Of a stretch of DNA of 64,000 bases, positions 34,672-42,994 are shown one piece after another (the stretch's first letter is position 1; each line of letters starts with the position of its first letter). The DNA comes from Erysipelotrichaceae bacterium (GTDB lineage: Bacteria; Bacillota_I; Bacilli_A; Erysipelotrichales; Erysipelotrichaceae). The notes beneath the pieces are model-generated. The model was given only the letters and a program-made list of their open reading frames with translations, was not told the DNA's origin and did no database searches. The position numbers were made by a program, and so were the translations under genes. The DNA is taken from the NCBI GenBank assembly GCA_017431225.1, contig JAFRLM010000007.1, positions 1 through 64,000 of the forward strand, in the 5' to 3' direction.

Positions 34672-35475
34672 ATGGCATTGATTGATGTAAAGTTATTCTC
34701 GACAACGTTATTTGCCAATACGGACATCCGGGTCGTCTTACCGACCCCGGATGAGCCGTTCAAACCGGACGCAAAACCTTACTATCAGGGAAAGAAATAC
34801 CAGGTCCTCTATCTTCTTCACGGTATGCACGGAGACTGCACCGTGTGGACCAGAAACACCGGTATCGAGCGCTATGCGCAGGAAAAATCCCTCTGTGTCG
34901 TCAGCGCGTCCGTAACCAACAGCTGCTATCTGGATATGGTTCACGGCGGCAAGTTCATGACCTATATGCTCGATGAACTGCCGAAGTTTATCAATTCCAC
35001 TTTCCCGGTCTCGACCAGAAGAGAGGATACCTTCATCGCCGGTATTTCGATGGGCGGTTACGGTACCTTCCGTCTGATGGGCGAGAAACCGGAAATGTTC
35101 GGCGCAGCAGCCAGCCTCTCCGGCGGCCTTGACCTGACAGCAAGAGAAGAAAACGGTTCCTTCAAGGGAGGTCCGTCCTCCAGAATGCCGATGGAAGACA
35201 TCTTTGGCGACAAAGTGATCAAGGGCAGTGACGATGATCTCTTCACTCTGCTCCCCCGTCTGCATAAAGAAGGAAGACTCCCGAAACTCTACCAGTGCTG
35301 CGGTACGGAAGACTTCCTCTACGATGTCAACATCCGCTTCCGCGACGCCATGCTGGCAGAAGGCATCGATCTTACTTACGAAGAATCCCCGGGCATCCAT
35401 AACTGGGACTACTGGGATCCGCAGATCCGCCGAGTACTTGAATGGTTGCCTCTGGCCGGAACACTCGTAGATTAG
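34672..35475 (+). CDS. Putative esterase (esterase D/tributyrin esterase family)
   Basis: This 267-residue alpha/beta hydrolase belongs to the PF00756 esterase family (EstA, S-formylglutathione hydrolase-like). The nucleophile elbow is GISMGGYG near residue 125, the oxyanion segment is LLHGMHGD near 45, and HNWDYWDP near 243 provides the histidine. It has no signal peptide, so it is cytosolic. In a sugar-acid operon it may remove an acyl group from an esterified sugar or act on a lactone. It starts 12 bases after ulaG. Confidence 0.88.
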   Translation: MALIDVKLFSTTLFANTDIRVVLPTPDEPFKPDAKPYYQGKKYQVLYLLHGMHGDCTVWTRNTGIERYAQEKSLCVVSASVTNSCYLDMVHGGKFMTYMLDELPKFINSTFPVSTRREDTFIAGISMGGYGTFRLMGEKPEMFGAAASLSGGLDLTAREENGSFKGGPSSRMPMEDIFGDKVIKGSDDDLFTLLPRLHKEGRLPKLYQCCGTEDFLYDVNIRFRDAMLAEGIDLTYEESPGIHNWDYWDPQIRRVLEWLPLAGTLVD

Positions 35476-35483
35476 TTACGTAC

Positions 35484-35510
35484 GGCCGCAGTTTTCTGCG
35501 GCCTTCTCTT
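35484..35510 (+). terminator. Intra-operon attenuator before the second aldolase
   Basis: A perfect 8-bp GGCCGCAG/CTGCGGCC stem with loop TTTT is followed by TTCTCTTTG inside the operon, 9 bases after the esterase stop. Confidence 0.6.
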
Positions 35511-35523
35511 TGAAAGGATTTTT

Positions 35524-36135
35524 ATGAACAGTATCGAATTCATCAAGGCGAAGAACGATTTCCTTGAAGCCGCGAAAAGAACCTATGAAAGCGGCATCCA
35601 GACCGGAACCGGCGGAAACCTGAGCACCAGGATCCCCGGAACGGAGCTCATGATCGTCAAGCCGAGCGGCTTCACTTATGGCAGCTGCACGGAAGACAAT
35701 CTCTGCATCACGGATTTCGACGGCAATCTCGTCGAAGGCAAATTCAAGCCGACCAGAGAATGCACACTTCACGGAAATCTGTATAAACGCTATCCGGAGA
35801 TCGGCGGAATCGTCCATACGCACAGCGTATATTCGATCCTCGTCTCCATGTATTTCGAACAGCTCGACCTCGTCACGCTGCATACGGAACTGAAATTCAA
35901 AGTACCGATGCCGGTCGTTGACGTCACCACCCAGTCTGTTACACCGGAAGAACTTCCGAAAGTCTTCGCCGCGATCGATGCCAATCCGGGCGTCATGGGC
36001 TTCCTGCTCAAACGCCATGGACTCGTCGCGATGGACAAGACAGCCGTTAAGGCCGGACAGACCGCAGAACTGATCGAAGAAACTGCACAGATCCTCTGGG
36101 AAAAACGCAAGATGGATCTGCTACTCGGGAAATAA
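35524..36135 (+). CDS. Class II aldolase/adducin family protein
   Basis: This 203-residue zinc enzyme has metal ligands in IVHTHSVYS and LKRHGLVAM and the catalytic acid in TRECTLH. It is shorter than FucA and AraD. It is a paralog of the aldolase at 59745-60350: both share TGGNLS/SGGNVS, MIVK.SG and CITDFDGN/VITDFDGN blocks. In the family such proteins are aldolases, epimerases or decarboxylases of 3-oxo-acid phosphates (OtnC). The RuBisCO-like gene downstream makes a sugar-acid phosphate substrate plausible. Confidence 0.88.
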   Translation: MNSIEFIKAKNDFLEAAKRTYESGIQTGTGGNLSTRIPGTELMIVKPSGFTYGSCTEDNLCITDFDGNLVEGKFKPTRECTLHGNLYKRYPEIGGIVHTHSVYSILVSMYFEQLDLVTLHTELKFKVPMPVVDVTTQSVTPEELPKVFAAIDANPGVMGFLLKRHGLVAMDKTAVKAGQTAELIEETAQILWEKRKMDLLLGK

Positions 36136-36152
36136 GCAGGAGGAAACAAACC

Positions 36153-36965
36153 ATGCAGGAATACACAATCACCACTCTGAACACAGGTATCGTTACCGCC
36201 AGTAAGAAAAACTATCTCTACCACAACACCACACACAAGTACTATCTCAAACCGGGTGAAGACGATACCGCTTATCTGCCGGTAGCATGCTTCTACATCG
36301 AAGGCAACGGCAAGAAGATCATGGTCGACACAGGCATGTCCTCCACTGAGATCGCCAATAAGTATCATCATCCGGGTTCCACCCAGAGCGAAGATCAGAT
36401 CGTTACCAACCAGCTGAAGTCGATCGGCGTTGATCCGGCTGAGATCACTGACATCATCTTCACACATCTTCACTGGGACCATGTCTACTACCTCAGCGCA
36501 TTCCCGAACGCAAAACTGTATGTTCAGCGCAAGGAATATGAATATGCGAAGAACCCGATCCCGCTCTACTACAAGAGCTATGAAGATCCGCGTCTGAACA
36601 TCGAACCGCGCATCCATCCGCAGTGGGAAGGCCGTGAATTCGTCCTCCTCGACGGCGAATGCGAGATCTTCGACGGCATCAGCGTATACCCGACACCGGG
36701 TCATTCCGTCGGTCATCAGAACGTTGTCGTTCATACCAAGAAGGGTGACTACCATCTGGCAGGCGACCTGATCTTCACACTGGACAACCTGAAGGCTGTA
36801 CCGGAGATCGGTTACGAGATCACACCGCCGTCCCGTTTCGTCAACATCAACGAAACATGGAACAGTATCGTTGAACTGAAGCACCGTGTTGCCGGTCCGG
36901 AATTCGTTCTCTGTGCCCATGCACCGGAAATGCTTGAACTCGTAGGCAAGAAACTCGGCGAATAA
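36153..36965 (+). CDS. MBL-fold lactonase-like hydrolase (AHL-lactonase family)
   Basis: This 270-residue protein has the complete dinuclear zinc set of the N-acyl-homoserine lactonase group: THLHWDH near residue 109, TPGHSVGH near 184, AGDLIF near 207 and CAHAPE near 252. The family opens lactone rings. In an ABC sugar operon the substrate is more likely a sugar lactone than a signal molecule. It is a paralog of 57533-58414, and each copy is followed by a Tm-1-like gene, which suggests a shared pathway step. Confidence 0.87.
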   Translation: MQEYTITTLNTGIVTASKKNYLYHNTTHKYYLKPGEDDTAYLPVACFYIEGNGKKIMVDTGMSSTEIANKYHHPGSTQSEDQIVTNQLKSIGVDPAEITDIIFTHLHWDHVYYLSAFPNAKLYVQRKEYEYAKNPIPLYYKSYEDPRLNIEPRIHPQWEGREFVLLDGECEIFDGISVYPTPGHSVGHQNVVVHTKKGDYHLAGDLIFTLDNLKAVPEIGYEITPPSRFVNINETWNSIVELKHRVAGPEFVLCAHAPEMLELVGKKLGE

Positions 36966-36968
36966 AAA

Positions 36969-38207
36969 ATGAAAACAGTTGCGATTTTAGAGTCTCTGGA
37001 TACCAAACTGGAAGAATCTCTTTTCGCAGCGGAAATGATCAATAAGCAGGGTCTTAATACCCTGCTTATTGATAACAGCACCTGGAACCTTGACGTGGGG
37101 AAGGGTGATATCCAGCCGCTCGAAGTATTGAGTTATGCTTCTTTGGACCGGGATTCTTTCCTGAAACTGAACAAACCGGAAAAGATCGCAGCGATGACTT
37201 CCGGTCTTGTCAAACTCGTAGGTGAATTATATAAAGAGGGCAAGATCGACGGTATCATGTCCGTCGGCGGCGGCCAGAACGGAGCCATGGCGGCTCCGGT
37301 CATGAAGGCTCTGCCGTTCGGCTTCCCGAAGGTCCTCTCTTCCGCGCTTGCCTGCGGCAGCCGCGAGATGGAACAGTTCGTCGGCGAAAAAGACATCTTT
37401 GTCGTCCCGACTGTTGCCGATATCGCCGGCCTCAATCCGATCACCAAGACCCTGATCCGCTCCGTCTGCGCCGCGACAGTCGGCCTTGTCCAGTACGGAG
37501 AGGTCTATCACCAAACCGGTGACCGCAAGATCATCGCGGCTACGATGCTTGGCGAAACAACAAAGGGAACGATGGAATCCCTGCGTCTGATCACTGAAGG
37601 CACCGATTACGAAACGGTCGTTTTCCATGCCAACGGTGTCGGTGGACGCTGTATGGAATCCCTGATCGAAGAGGGACAGATCAACGCGGTGCTCGATTAC
37701 ACGCTGCATGAGATCGTCTGCGAACTCTTCGGCGGCTACTGCTCCGGCGCCAAGAACCGTCTTCTGAAATCTCTCGAATACGGTCTGCCGACCCTGGTCG
37801 TTCCGGGCGGCCTCGATATGAACGATTATTATAATGAGGAGACCGGCGCTTTCCTGCCGGCGGACTTCAAGGAGCGCAAGTCGATCCTGCATAACCAGAA
37901 CATCTGGCATTCCAAGATCGTTCCTGCGGAAGCGGAAAAGCTTGTCGACACGGTATGCGAAAGACTGGCGACCGCGACCAAGCCGGTAACGCTCGTCGTA
38001 CCGACAAAAGGCGCCTGCCAGACGACTTCCTGGGGCGGTCCGATCGCCGATCCCGCGATCGACGCGCTGATGGTCGAAAGATTCAAGGAAAAAGTCGCTC
38101 CCAACACGAAGCTCGTTGTTGTCGACGCGACAGTCAATGATTCGGAATTTGCCAAAGTCGTGGCGAATGAGTTTAAATTATTGTTGGAAGCCTACGGCTG
38201 GAAATAG
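36969..38207 (+). CDS. Tm-1-like ATP-binding domain protein (UPF0261)
   Basis: This 412-residue cytosolic protein is a full-length member of UPF0261, named after the ATP-binding half of the tomato Tm-1 resistance protein. The N-terminal domain has AILESLDTK (5-13) and SVGGGQNG near 97; the C-terminal half has HANGVGG near 218 and GGLDM near 279. Bacterial members have no agreed reaction. It sits between a lactonase and a RuBisCO-like gene and lacks a kinase neighbour on this strand, so a sugar-acid kinase role is a reasonable guess. A paralog is at 58480-59742. Confidence 0.88.
   Translation: MKTVAILESLDTKLEESLFAAEMINKQGLNTLLIDNSTWNLDVGKGDIQPLEVLSYASLDRDSFLKLNKPEKIAAMTSGLVKLVGELYKEGKIDGIMSVGGGQNGAMAAPVMKALPFGFPKVLSSALACGSREMEQFVGEKDIFVVPTVADIAGLNPITKTLIRSVCAATVGLVQYGEVYHQTGDRKIIAATMLGETTKGTMESLRLITEGTDYETVVFHANGVGGRCMESLIEEGQINAVLDYTLHEIVCELFGGYCSGAKNRLLKSLEYGLPTLVVPGGLDMNDYYNEETGAFLPADFKERKSILHNQNIWHSKIVPAEAEKLVDTVCERLATATKPVTLVVPTKGACQTTSWGGPIADPAIDALMVERFKEKVAPNTKLVVVDATVNDSEFAKVVANEFKLLLEAYGWK
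37038..37073. repeat. Perfect 15-bp inverted repeat inside the Tm-1-like gene
   Basis: ATCAATAAGCAGGGT and ACCCTGCTTATTGAT are perfect arms around a six-base loop, 70 bases into the coding region. In the mRNA they form a strong stem. Confidence 0.9.
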
Positions 38208-38218
38208 AGGTAAGAATT

Positions 38219-39490
38219 ATGGATGAAAAAGGATTCATGCTGCCGGAGACCGCACATAAAAAAGATGTGGTCGTAGCGACATATTATATTGAGCTTCCGG
38301 TGGAAGTCGACATCATCAAGAAAGCGGAATCACTGGCTGTCGGCCAGACGATCGGCACCTGGGTCCCGATCCCGGGCATCACCGAAGAGATCCGCGAGAA
38401 ATACATGGGAAAGGTCGTCAACATCTTTGAAGTACCGCCGACCGAACTCTCCGTATACGAAGGCGAGAAGATGGCATATCTGATCCAGATCGCTTATCCG
38501 ACCGCAAACTTCGGCAGTGATTTCCCGCTGATGATCACTTCGCTGCTCGGAAACGATGCTTCCACGAGCGCGCAGGTCAAACTGATGGACATTGAATTCA
38601 GCGATGCCTTCCTGGCCCGTTTCAAGGGACCACGCTACGGTGTTGAAGGCGTGCAGAAACTCTTCGGCGTGAAGGAAAGACCGCTGCTCCTCAACATGGT
38701 CAAGCCCTGCACCGGTATCTCTCCGGAAGCAGGAGCCAACATTTTCTACGAAGCCGCTTTAGGCGGAGTCGATATCATCAAGGATGATGAGCTCTTCGGC
38801 AACCCAGTCTATTCCAAGCCGGAAGACCGTGTAAAAGCGTATAAAGCCGCAGCCCGCAAGGCAGCCGAAAAGACCGGTAAGGAAACGAAGTATTTCGTTA
38901 ATATCACCGGCGGTGTATCGGAACTGAAAAAGAATATCCGCAAGGTCGAGGAAGCCGGCGCGGATGGTCTGATGGTCAACTTCGCAGTCCTGGGTTACAG
39001 CACCCTGAAGTACATCGCCGAGAATACCAGACTGCCGATCCTCGGTCACTCTGCCGGAGCCGGTATGGTCACCGAAGGTCCGCTGAACGGTATGGCAACA
39101 CCGCTCGCGGTCGGCAAGCTTGCCCGTATCGCCGGTGCGGATATCGTCATGATGAATACGCCTTACGGCGGTTACCCGCTGCGCAAGCAGAAATATCTGC
39201 AGATCATCCAGCAGCTGACGCTCCCGTTAGGAAAGATCAAAGCCACGATGCCCAGCATCGGCGGCGGTGTCCATCCGGGAATCGTCAAACGCTACATCAA
39301 TGAAGCCGGAAAAAATATCGTCCTGGCGGCAGGCGGCTCGATCCAGGGTCACCCGTTAGGAACGACGGCCGGTGCCAAAGCGATGCAGCAGGCGATCGAC
39401 CTGGCTCTGCAGGATGTTGATTTCTGCGAAGCGGCCAAGGCGTATCCGGAGCTGAGCGCCTCGCTCGACAAATGGGGCTATGTGAAATAG
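38219..39490 (+). CDS. RuBisCO-like protein (form IV)
   Basis: This 423-residue protein has the RuBisCO large-chain fold: an N-terminal alpha/beta domain, then a TIM barrel. VKPCTGISPE gives K162 (spinach K175) and IIKDDE gives K188, D190 and E191 (spinach K201, D203, E204), with exact 26-residue spacing, so a carbamylated metal site is likely. The loop-6 lysine (K334) region is NTPYGGYPL and lacks lysine, so CO2 fixation is excluded. Related proteins act in 5-methylthioribulose metabolism or as decarboxylases of 3-oxo-isoapionate 4-phosphate (OiaX). The last operon gene. Confidence 0.93.
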   Translation: MDEKGFMLPETAHKKDVVVATYYIELPVEVDIIKKAESLAVGQTIGTWVPIPGITEEIREKYMGKVVNIFEVPPTELSVYEGEKMAYLIQIAYPTANFGSDFPLMITSLLGNDASTSAQVKLMDIEFSDAFLARFKGPRYGVEGVQKLFGVKERPLLLNMVKPCTGISPEAGANIFYEAALGGVDIIKDDELFGNPVYSKPEDRVKAYKAAARKAAEKTGKETKYFVNITGGVSELKKNIRKVEEAGADGLMVNFAVLGYSTLKYIAENTRLPILGHSAGAGMVTEGPLNGMATPLAVGKLARIAGADIVMMNTPYGGYPLRKQKYLQIIQQLTLPLGKIKATMPSIGGGVHPGIVKRYINEAGKNIVLAAGGSIQGHPLGTTAGAKAMQQAIDLALQDVDFCEAAKAYPELSASLDKWGYVK

Positions 39491-39520
39491 ACCTATTCTT
39501 TGTACAATTGCCTGATGAAC

Positions 39521-39562
39521 AAAACCTGACAACGCGCCATAATAGCATTGTCAGGTTTTTAT
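39521..39562 (+). terminator. Terminator of the first sugar operon
   Basis: AAAACCTGACAA/TTGTCAGGTTTT form a perfect 12-bp stem with a 15-base loop, followed by TATTT. It lies 30 bases past the RuBisCO-like gene. Confidence 0.85.
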
Positions 39563-39575
39563 TTGGGGGAAGAAT

Positions 39576-40886
39576 ATGAAAAACAAAATGAATATGAGTG
39601 ATCTGATCCGGCGCAGCCTCTTACTAGTAACAGGACTGTTCATCCTTTCCTGCGGTATCGCGCTGTCCGCCCGTTCGGGACTCGGTGTTTCACCATCCGC
39701 CTCGCTTGCCTATGTACTGAGCCAGATCTTCCCGCTTTCCATGGGCAACTTCAACACTTTAATCAATGTGGTGTTCGTGATCATTCAGATCGTGCTGCTC
39801 GGGAAAGCCTTCAAGCCGACCCGCTTCCTGCAGCTTCTGGCAGTCGTGATCTTCGGTTTCTTCATCGACTTCGCGAACACACTGTTCGCTTCGGTAACGC
39901 CCGCAAACTATGCCATGGCAGTTATCATGGCAGTCGTTGCCTGCGCGCTTGACGGTATCGGCGTCTTCTTCGAGGTCAAGGCAAACCTGCTGACGATGGC
40001 TTCGGAAGGCGCGATCTCGGTCATCTCCCAGAAGATCAATCAGGAATTCGGCAAGGTCAAGATCATGGTCGACTTCATTATGATCGCTATGACCACAGTG
40101 ATCTCCCTGGTCGTTTTCCATAAACTGGAAGCCGTCCGTGAAGGAACGATACTGGCTGCAGTGCTCGTCGGTTTCTTTGTCGGCGTCTTCTCCCGTATCC
40201 TGAACAAACCGGTCGATGCCTTCTTAGGCATCCGCACAAGGAAGACCACGGTCCCGGCGGAAGAGATCCTGTCCATGCCGCACGTTATCACGATCGAGCG
40301 CGAGCTCGGTTCGGGCGGTCACCGTATCGGCGAGATCCTGGCCGAAAAGCTCGGCTATGCCTTCTATGATTACGCTCTGCTTACCGAAACAGCAGCCAAG
40401 ATGGGGCTGACAGTCGACGAAGTCAGCAAGGTCGAGGAGCGCAACTCCAACTCACTGCTTTACTCCTTATACCAGCAGTCCTACGTCTATTCCCAGAACC
40501 CGTCACGGCAGCAGAAAGTCTTCGACGCGCAGTCGCAGATCATCCGTGAGATCGCCGCGAAGGAGAACTGTGTCATCGTCGGCCGTCTGGGCGCCTATGT
40601 CCTGAAAGACCGTCCGCATACCTTTGACCTTTTCGTCAGCGCCAAGCTGGAAGAGAGGGCGAAACGTTTCGCGCAGCAGAACGGCATGGATGAGAAGGAA
40701 GCGCTTGAATATGTCCGCCGTGAGGACGAATTCCGCAAGAACTACTCCCTGCAGATCACCGGCGAGACCTGGGGCATGGCCCAGCATTATGATCTCTGCG
40801 TCCGTACCGACGAGATCGGCATCGAAGAGTCTGCCGAGATGGCGCTGAAGATGATCCGCAACGTTCTTGATAAGCGCACCGTCTGA
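39576..40886 (+). CDS. YczE-like membrane protein fused to a cytidylate-kinase-like domain
   Basis: This 436-residue protein joins two domains. Residues 1-215 hold five or six membrane helices of the YczE/DUF6198 type (SGIALSARSGLGVSP pattern). Residues about 230-436 are a P-loop kinase of the cytidylate-kinase-like family (ITIERELGSGGHRIGEILAEKLG, with GSGG as phosphate loop; VGRLGAYVL near 327). The kinase should face the cytosol. What is phosphorylated and why it is membrane-tied are unknown. GGGGGAAG precedes ATG 39576. It ends in its own terminator. Confidence 0.85.
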   Translation: MKNKMNMSDLIRRSLLLVTGLFILSCGIALSARSGLGVSPSASLAYVLSQIFPLSMGNFNTLINVVFVIIQIVLLGKAFKPTRFLQLLAVVIFGFFIDFANTLFASVTPANYAMAVIMAVVACALDGIGVFFEVKANLLTMASEGAISVISQKINQEFGKVKIMVDFIMIAMTTVISLVVFHKLEAVREGTILAAVLVGFFVGVFSRILNKPVDAFLGIRTRKTTVPAEEILSMPHVITIERELGSGGHRIGEILAEKLGYAFYDYALLTETAAKMGLTVDEVSKVEERNSNSLLYSLYQQSYVYSQNPSRQQKVFDAQSQIIREIAAKENCVIVGRLGAYVLKDRPHTFDLFVSAKLEERAKRFAQQNGMDEKEALEYVRREDEFRKNYSLQITGETWGMAQHYDLCVRTDEIGIEESAEMALKMIRNVLDKRTV

Positions 40887-40910
40887 TCATTGAACAGACA
40901 AATACAATGC

Positions 40911-40938
40911 AAAGCCCCTGAAAAAGGGGCTTTTTTGT
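40911..40938 (+). terminator. Terminator of the membrane-kinase fusion gene
   Basis: AAAGCCCC/GGGGCTTT stem with a seven-base loop is followed by TTTG, in a run of six Ts. Confidence 0.9.
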
Positions 40939-40966
40939 GCTTTGTTACAATGTCAAAAAATGGACG

Positions 40967-40983
40967 ATACTATATTATAGTAT
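40967..40983. promoter_or_regulatory. 17-bp palindrome before the acyl-CoA dehydrogenase operon
   Basis: ATACTATA-T-TATAGTAT is perfectly symmetric and includes -10-like sequence. TTGTCGACAA, a second palindrome, follows at 40989-40998. The GntR protein encoded at 50087-50776 in this operon is a candidate ligand. Confidence 0.5.
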
Positions 40984-41031
40984 TGAAGTTGTCGACAAGT
41001 TGACAAAGTAGAAAACGGAGGCTAAAGAAAC

Positions 41032-42174
41032 ATGATTCTCCCGGAGAAATATCAATTGCTGCGAAAGAATTTCCGTAATTTTGCCGAGACCGAATTCACT
41101 GACGAGCTGCAGAAAAAGCTCGATATCGAAGGCGGCTATGAAGCGGAAATGTACCACAAGATGGCCCGTTACGGATTTACGGGGATCAAGATCCCGGTCG
41201 AGTACGGCGGCCAGGGAGGGGACTCCCTTGCCTATGTGCTGATGATCGAGGAATTTGCCCGTGTCTGTCCGGTGCTGGCGATCTATGCCAATACCCCGAA
41301 CTCGCTGGGAGGCGGACCGCTTGTCATGTGCGGGAACGAGGAACAGAAAAAGAAATACCTGCCGGATATCGCGTCCGGCAAGAAGCACATCGTCTTTGCC
41401 CTGACCGAACCGGGTGCCGGTTCCGATGCCGGCGGCACCTTAACGACGGCTGTCGCGGATGGAGATGATTTCATCCTGAACGGAAGAAAGTGCTTTGTTT
41501 CCGGAGCACCGATCGCCGATTACGCGATCATCTATGCCAAGACCGATCCGTCTGCCAAGGGCAGCCGCGGGATCTCGATGTTTATCGTTGATCTGAAACT
41601 GCCGGGTGTCACGATCGGTAAAGCGGAAGCGAAGATGGGCATCAACGGTTACCCGACTTCCGATATCACTTTGGACAATGTCCGCGTCTCCAAAGCAGAC
41701 CTTCTCGGTCCGCTGAACGACGGTTTCCGGATGGCGATGAAAACGCTGGACGGCGGACGTCTGGGGATCTCGGCGCAGGCTCTGGGCCTGGCGCAGGGAT
41801 GTCGTGAGGAAGCGATCCGCTACGCCAAGGAACGCAAGCAGTTCGGCAAGCCGATCGCCGCCAACCAGGGCGTCAGTTTCATGATCGCCGATATGGCAAC
41901 GGAGATCGAAGCAGCGAGAGAACTGATCTATCAGACCGCGATCGCTAAGGATGCTAATTCCCCGGATTCCTCGATGAAATGCGCGATGTCCAAATACTTC
42001 GCGTCCGAGATGGCAAACCGGGTCGCCTACAAAGCCGTGCAGATCTTCGGCGGCTACGGCTATATCAAAGACTACAAAGTTGAACGTTTCTACCGCGATG
42101 CGCGGATCATGAGCATCTACGAAGGTACTTCCCAGATCCAGCAGCTGGTCATCGCCAATACGCTCTTGCGCTAG
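41032..42174 (+). CDS. Acyl-CoA dehydrogenase (enoyl-CoA reductase direction)
   Basis: This 380-residue flavoenzyme has the two ACAD signatures: ALTEPGAGSDAGG near 124-136 and the C-terminal QIFGGYGYIKDYKVERFYRDARI in pattern, with the catalytic Glu in YEGTSQIQ near 363. Next to EtfB and EtfA, it likely reduces a 2-enoyl-CoA with electrons from NADH, as in AcdA, AcrC or CarC systems, not oxidise fat. It starts the operon, with ACGGAGG upstream of ATG 41032. Confidence 0.93.
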   Translation: MILPEKYQLLRKNFRNFAETEFTDELQKKLDIEGGYEAEMYHKMARYGFTGIKIPVEYGGQGGDSLAYVLMIEEFARVCPVLAIYANTPNSLGGGPLVMCGNEEQKKKYLPDIASGKKHIVFALTEPGAGSDAGGTLTTAVADGDDFILNGRKCFVSGAPIADYAIIYAKTDPSAKGSRGISMFIVDLKLPGVTIGKAEAKMGINGYPTSDITLDNVRVSKADLLGPLNDGFRMAMKTLDGGRLGISAQALGLAQGCREEAIRYAKERKQFGKPIAANQGVSFMIADMATEIEAARELIYQTAIAKDANSPDSSMKCAMSKYFASEMANRVAYKAVQIFGGYGYIKDYKVERFYRDARIMSIYEGTSQIQQLVIANTLLR

Positions 42175-42183
42175 GAGGACGAT

Positions 42184-42984
42184 ATGAAGATCTATGTTTG
42201 TGTAAAACAGGTCCCGGATACTTCCGGGAAAGTCGCAGTAAAGGAGAATGGTGTTCTTGACCGCGCCTCCATGAAAACGATCATCAACCCGGATGACCTC
42301 AACGCGGTCGAAGCCGCGCTGCAGATCAAGGATCAGGAAGGCTGCGAGGTCATCGCGGTCACCATGGGTCCGCCGGCTGCCGCAGGCATGCTGCGGGAAC
42401 TCTATGCCATGGGCGTTGATAAGGCTGTCCTGATCTCCGGACGTGAATTCGGCGGTTCCGATACCTTCGCGACCTCCCAGGTCCTGGCCGGAGGCATCCA
42501 CCATCTCGGTCTCGAGAAAGAGGATATCGTCTTCTGCGGACGTCAGGCGATCGATGGCGATACCGCCCAGGTCGGCCCCCAGATCGCGGAAAAGCTCAAC
42601 ATCCCGCAGATCACCTATGCCGGGGAAGTCCGCTATGAAAACGGAAAAGTCTTCGTCAAACGAATGATGGAAAACGGTTATATGGAAGTGGAAGCAGAGA
42701 CGCCGGTCCTGATCACCTGCATCAAGGAACTCAATACGCCCCGCTATATGACGGTACGCGGGATCCTTGACTGTTTCGATAAGGAGATCACCGTACTGGA
42801 TTACCCAACACTGGAGAACGAACCGCTGATCGACAAGACAACGATCGGTCTCTCCGGTTCGCCGACAACGATCTTCCAGTCCTTCACCCCGCCGGTCGCC
42901 AAGGGCGGCGAGATGCTGGAAGGAACGACACAGGAAAAATGCGACGCACTGGCGGCAAAACTCGTCAGAAAGCAGCTGATCTAA
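42184..42984 (+). CDS. etfB: Electron transfer flavoprotein beta subunit
   Basis: This 266-residue subunit opens with KIYVCVKQVPDTSG and has FCGRQAIDGDTAQVGPQIAE in pattern near 119, diagnostic of EtfB. Together with EtfA it carries electrons between NADH and the acyl-CoA dehydrogenase; in anaerobes such pairs often bifurcate to ferredoxin, which would also feed the dehydratase activator. It starts ten bases after the dehydrogenase gene with AGGAGG. Bifurcation is inferred from the family, not visible directly. Confidence 0.95.
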   Translation: MKIYVCVKQVPDTSGKVAVKENGVLDRASMKTIINPDDLNAVEAALQIKDQEGCEVIAVTMGPPAAAGMLRELYAMGVDKAVLISGREFGGSDTFATSQVLAGGIHHLGLEKEDIVFCGRQAIDGDTAQVGPQIAEKLNIPQITYAGEVRYENGKVFVKRMMENGYMEVEAETPVLITCIKELNTPRYMTVRGILDCFDKEITVLDYPTLENEPLIDKTTIGLSGSPTTIFQSFTPPVAKGGEMLEGTTQEKCDALAAKLVRKQLI

Positions 42985-42994
42985 GGAGGCTCAC

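Noticed and set aside
37038..37073. Inverted repeat as an insertion-sequence end or attachment site
   Set aside because: The reading frame continues through it with family-like sequence, and no transposase or target duplication is near.
38219..39490. True CO2-fixing RuBisCO
   Set aside because: The loop-6 lysine is absent, no small subunit or phosphoribulokinase gene is present, and the context is sugar-acid catabolism.
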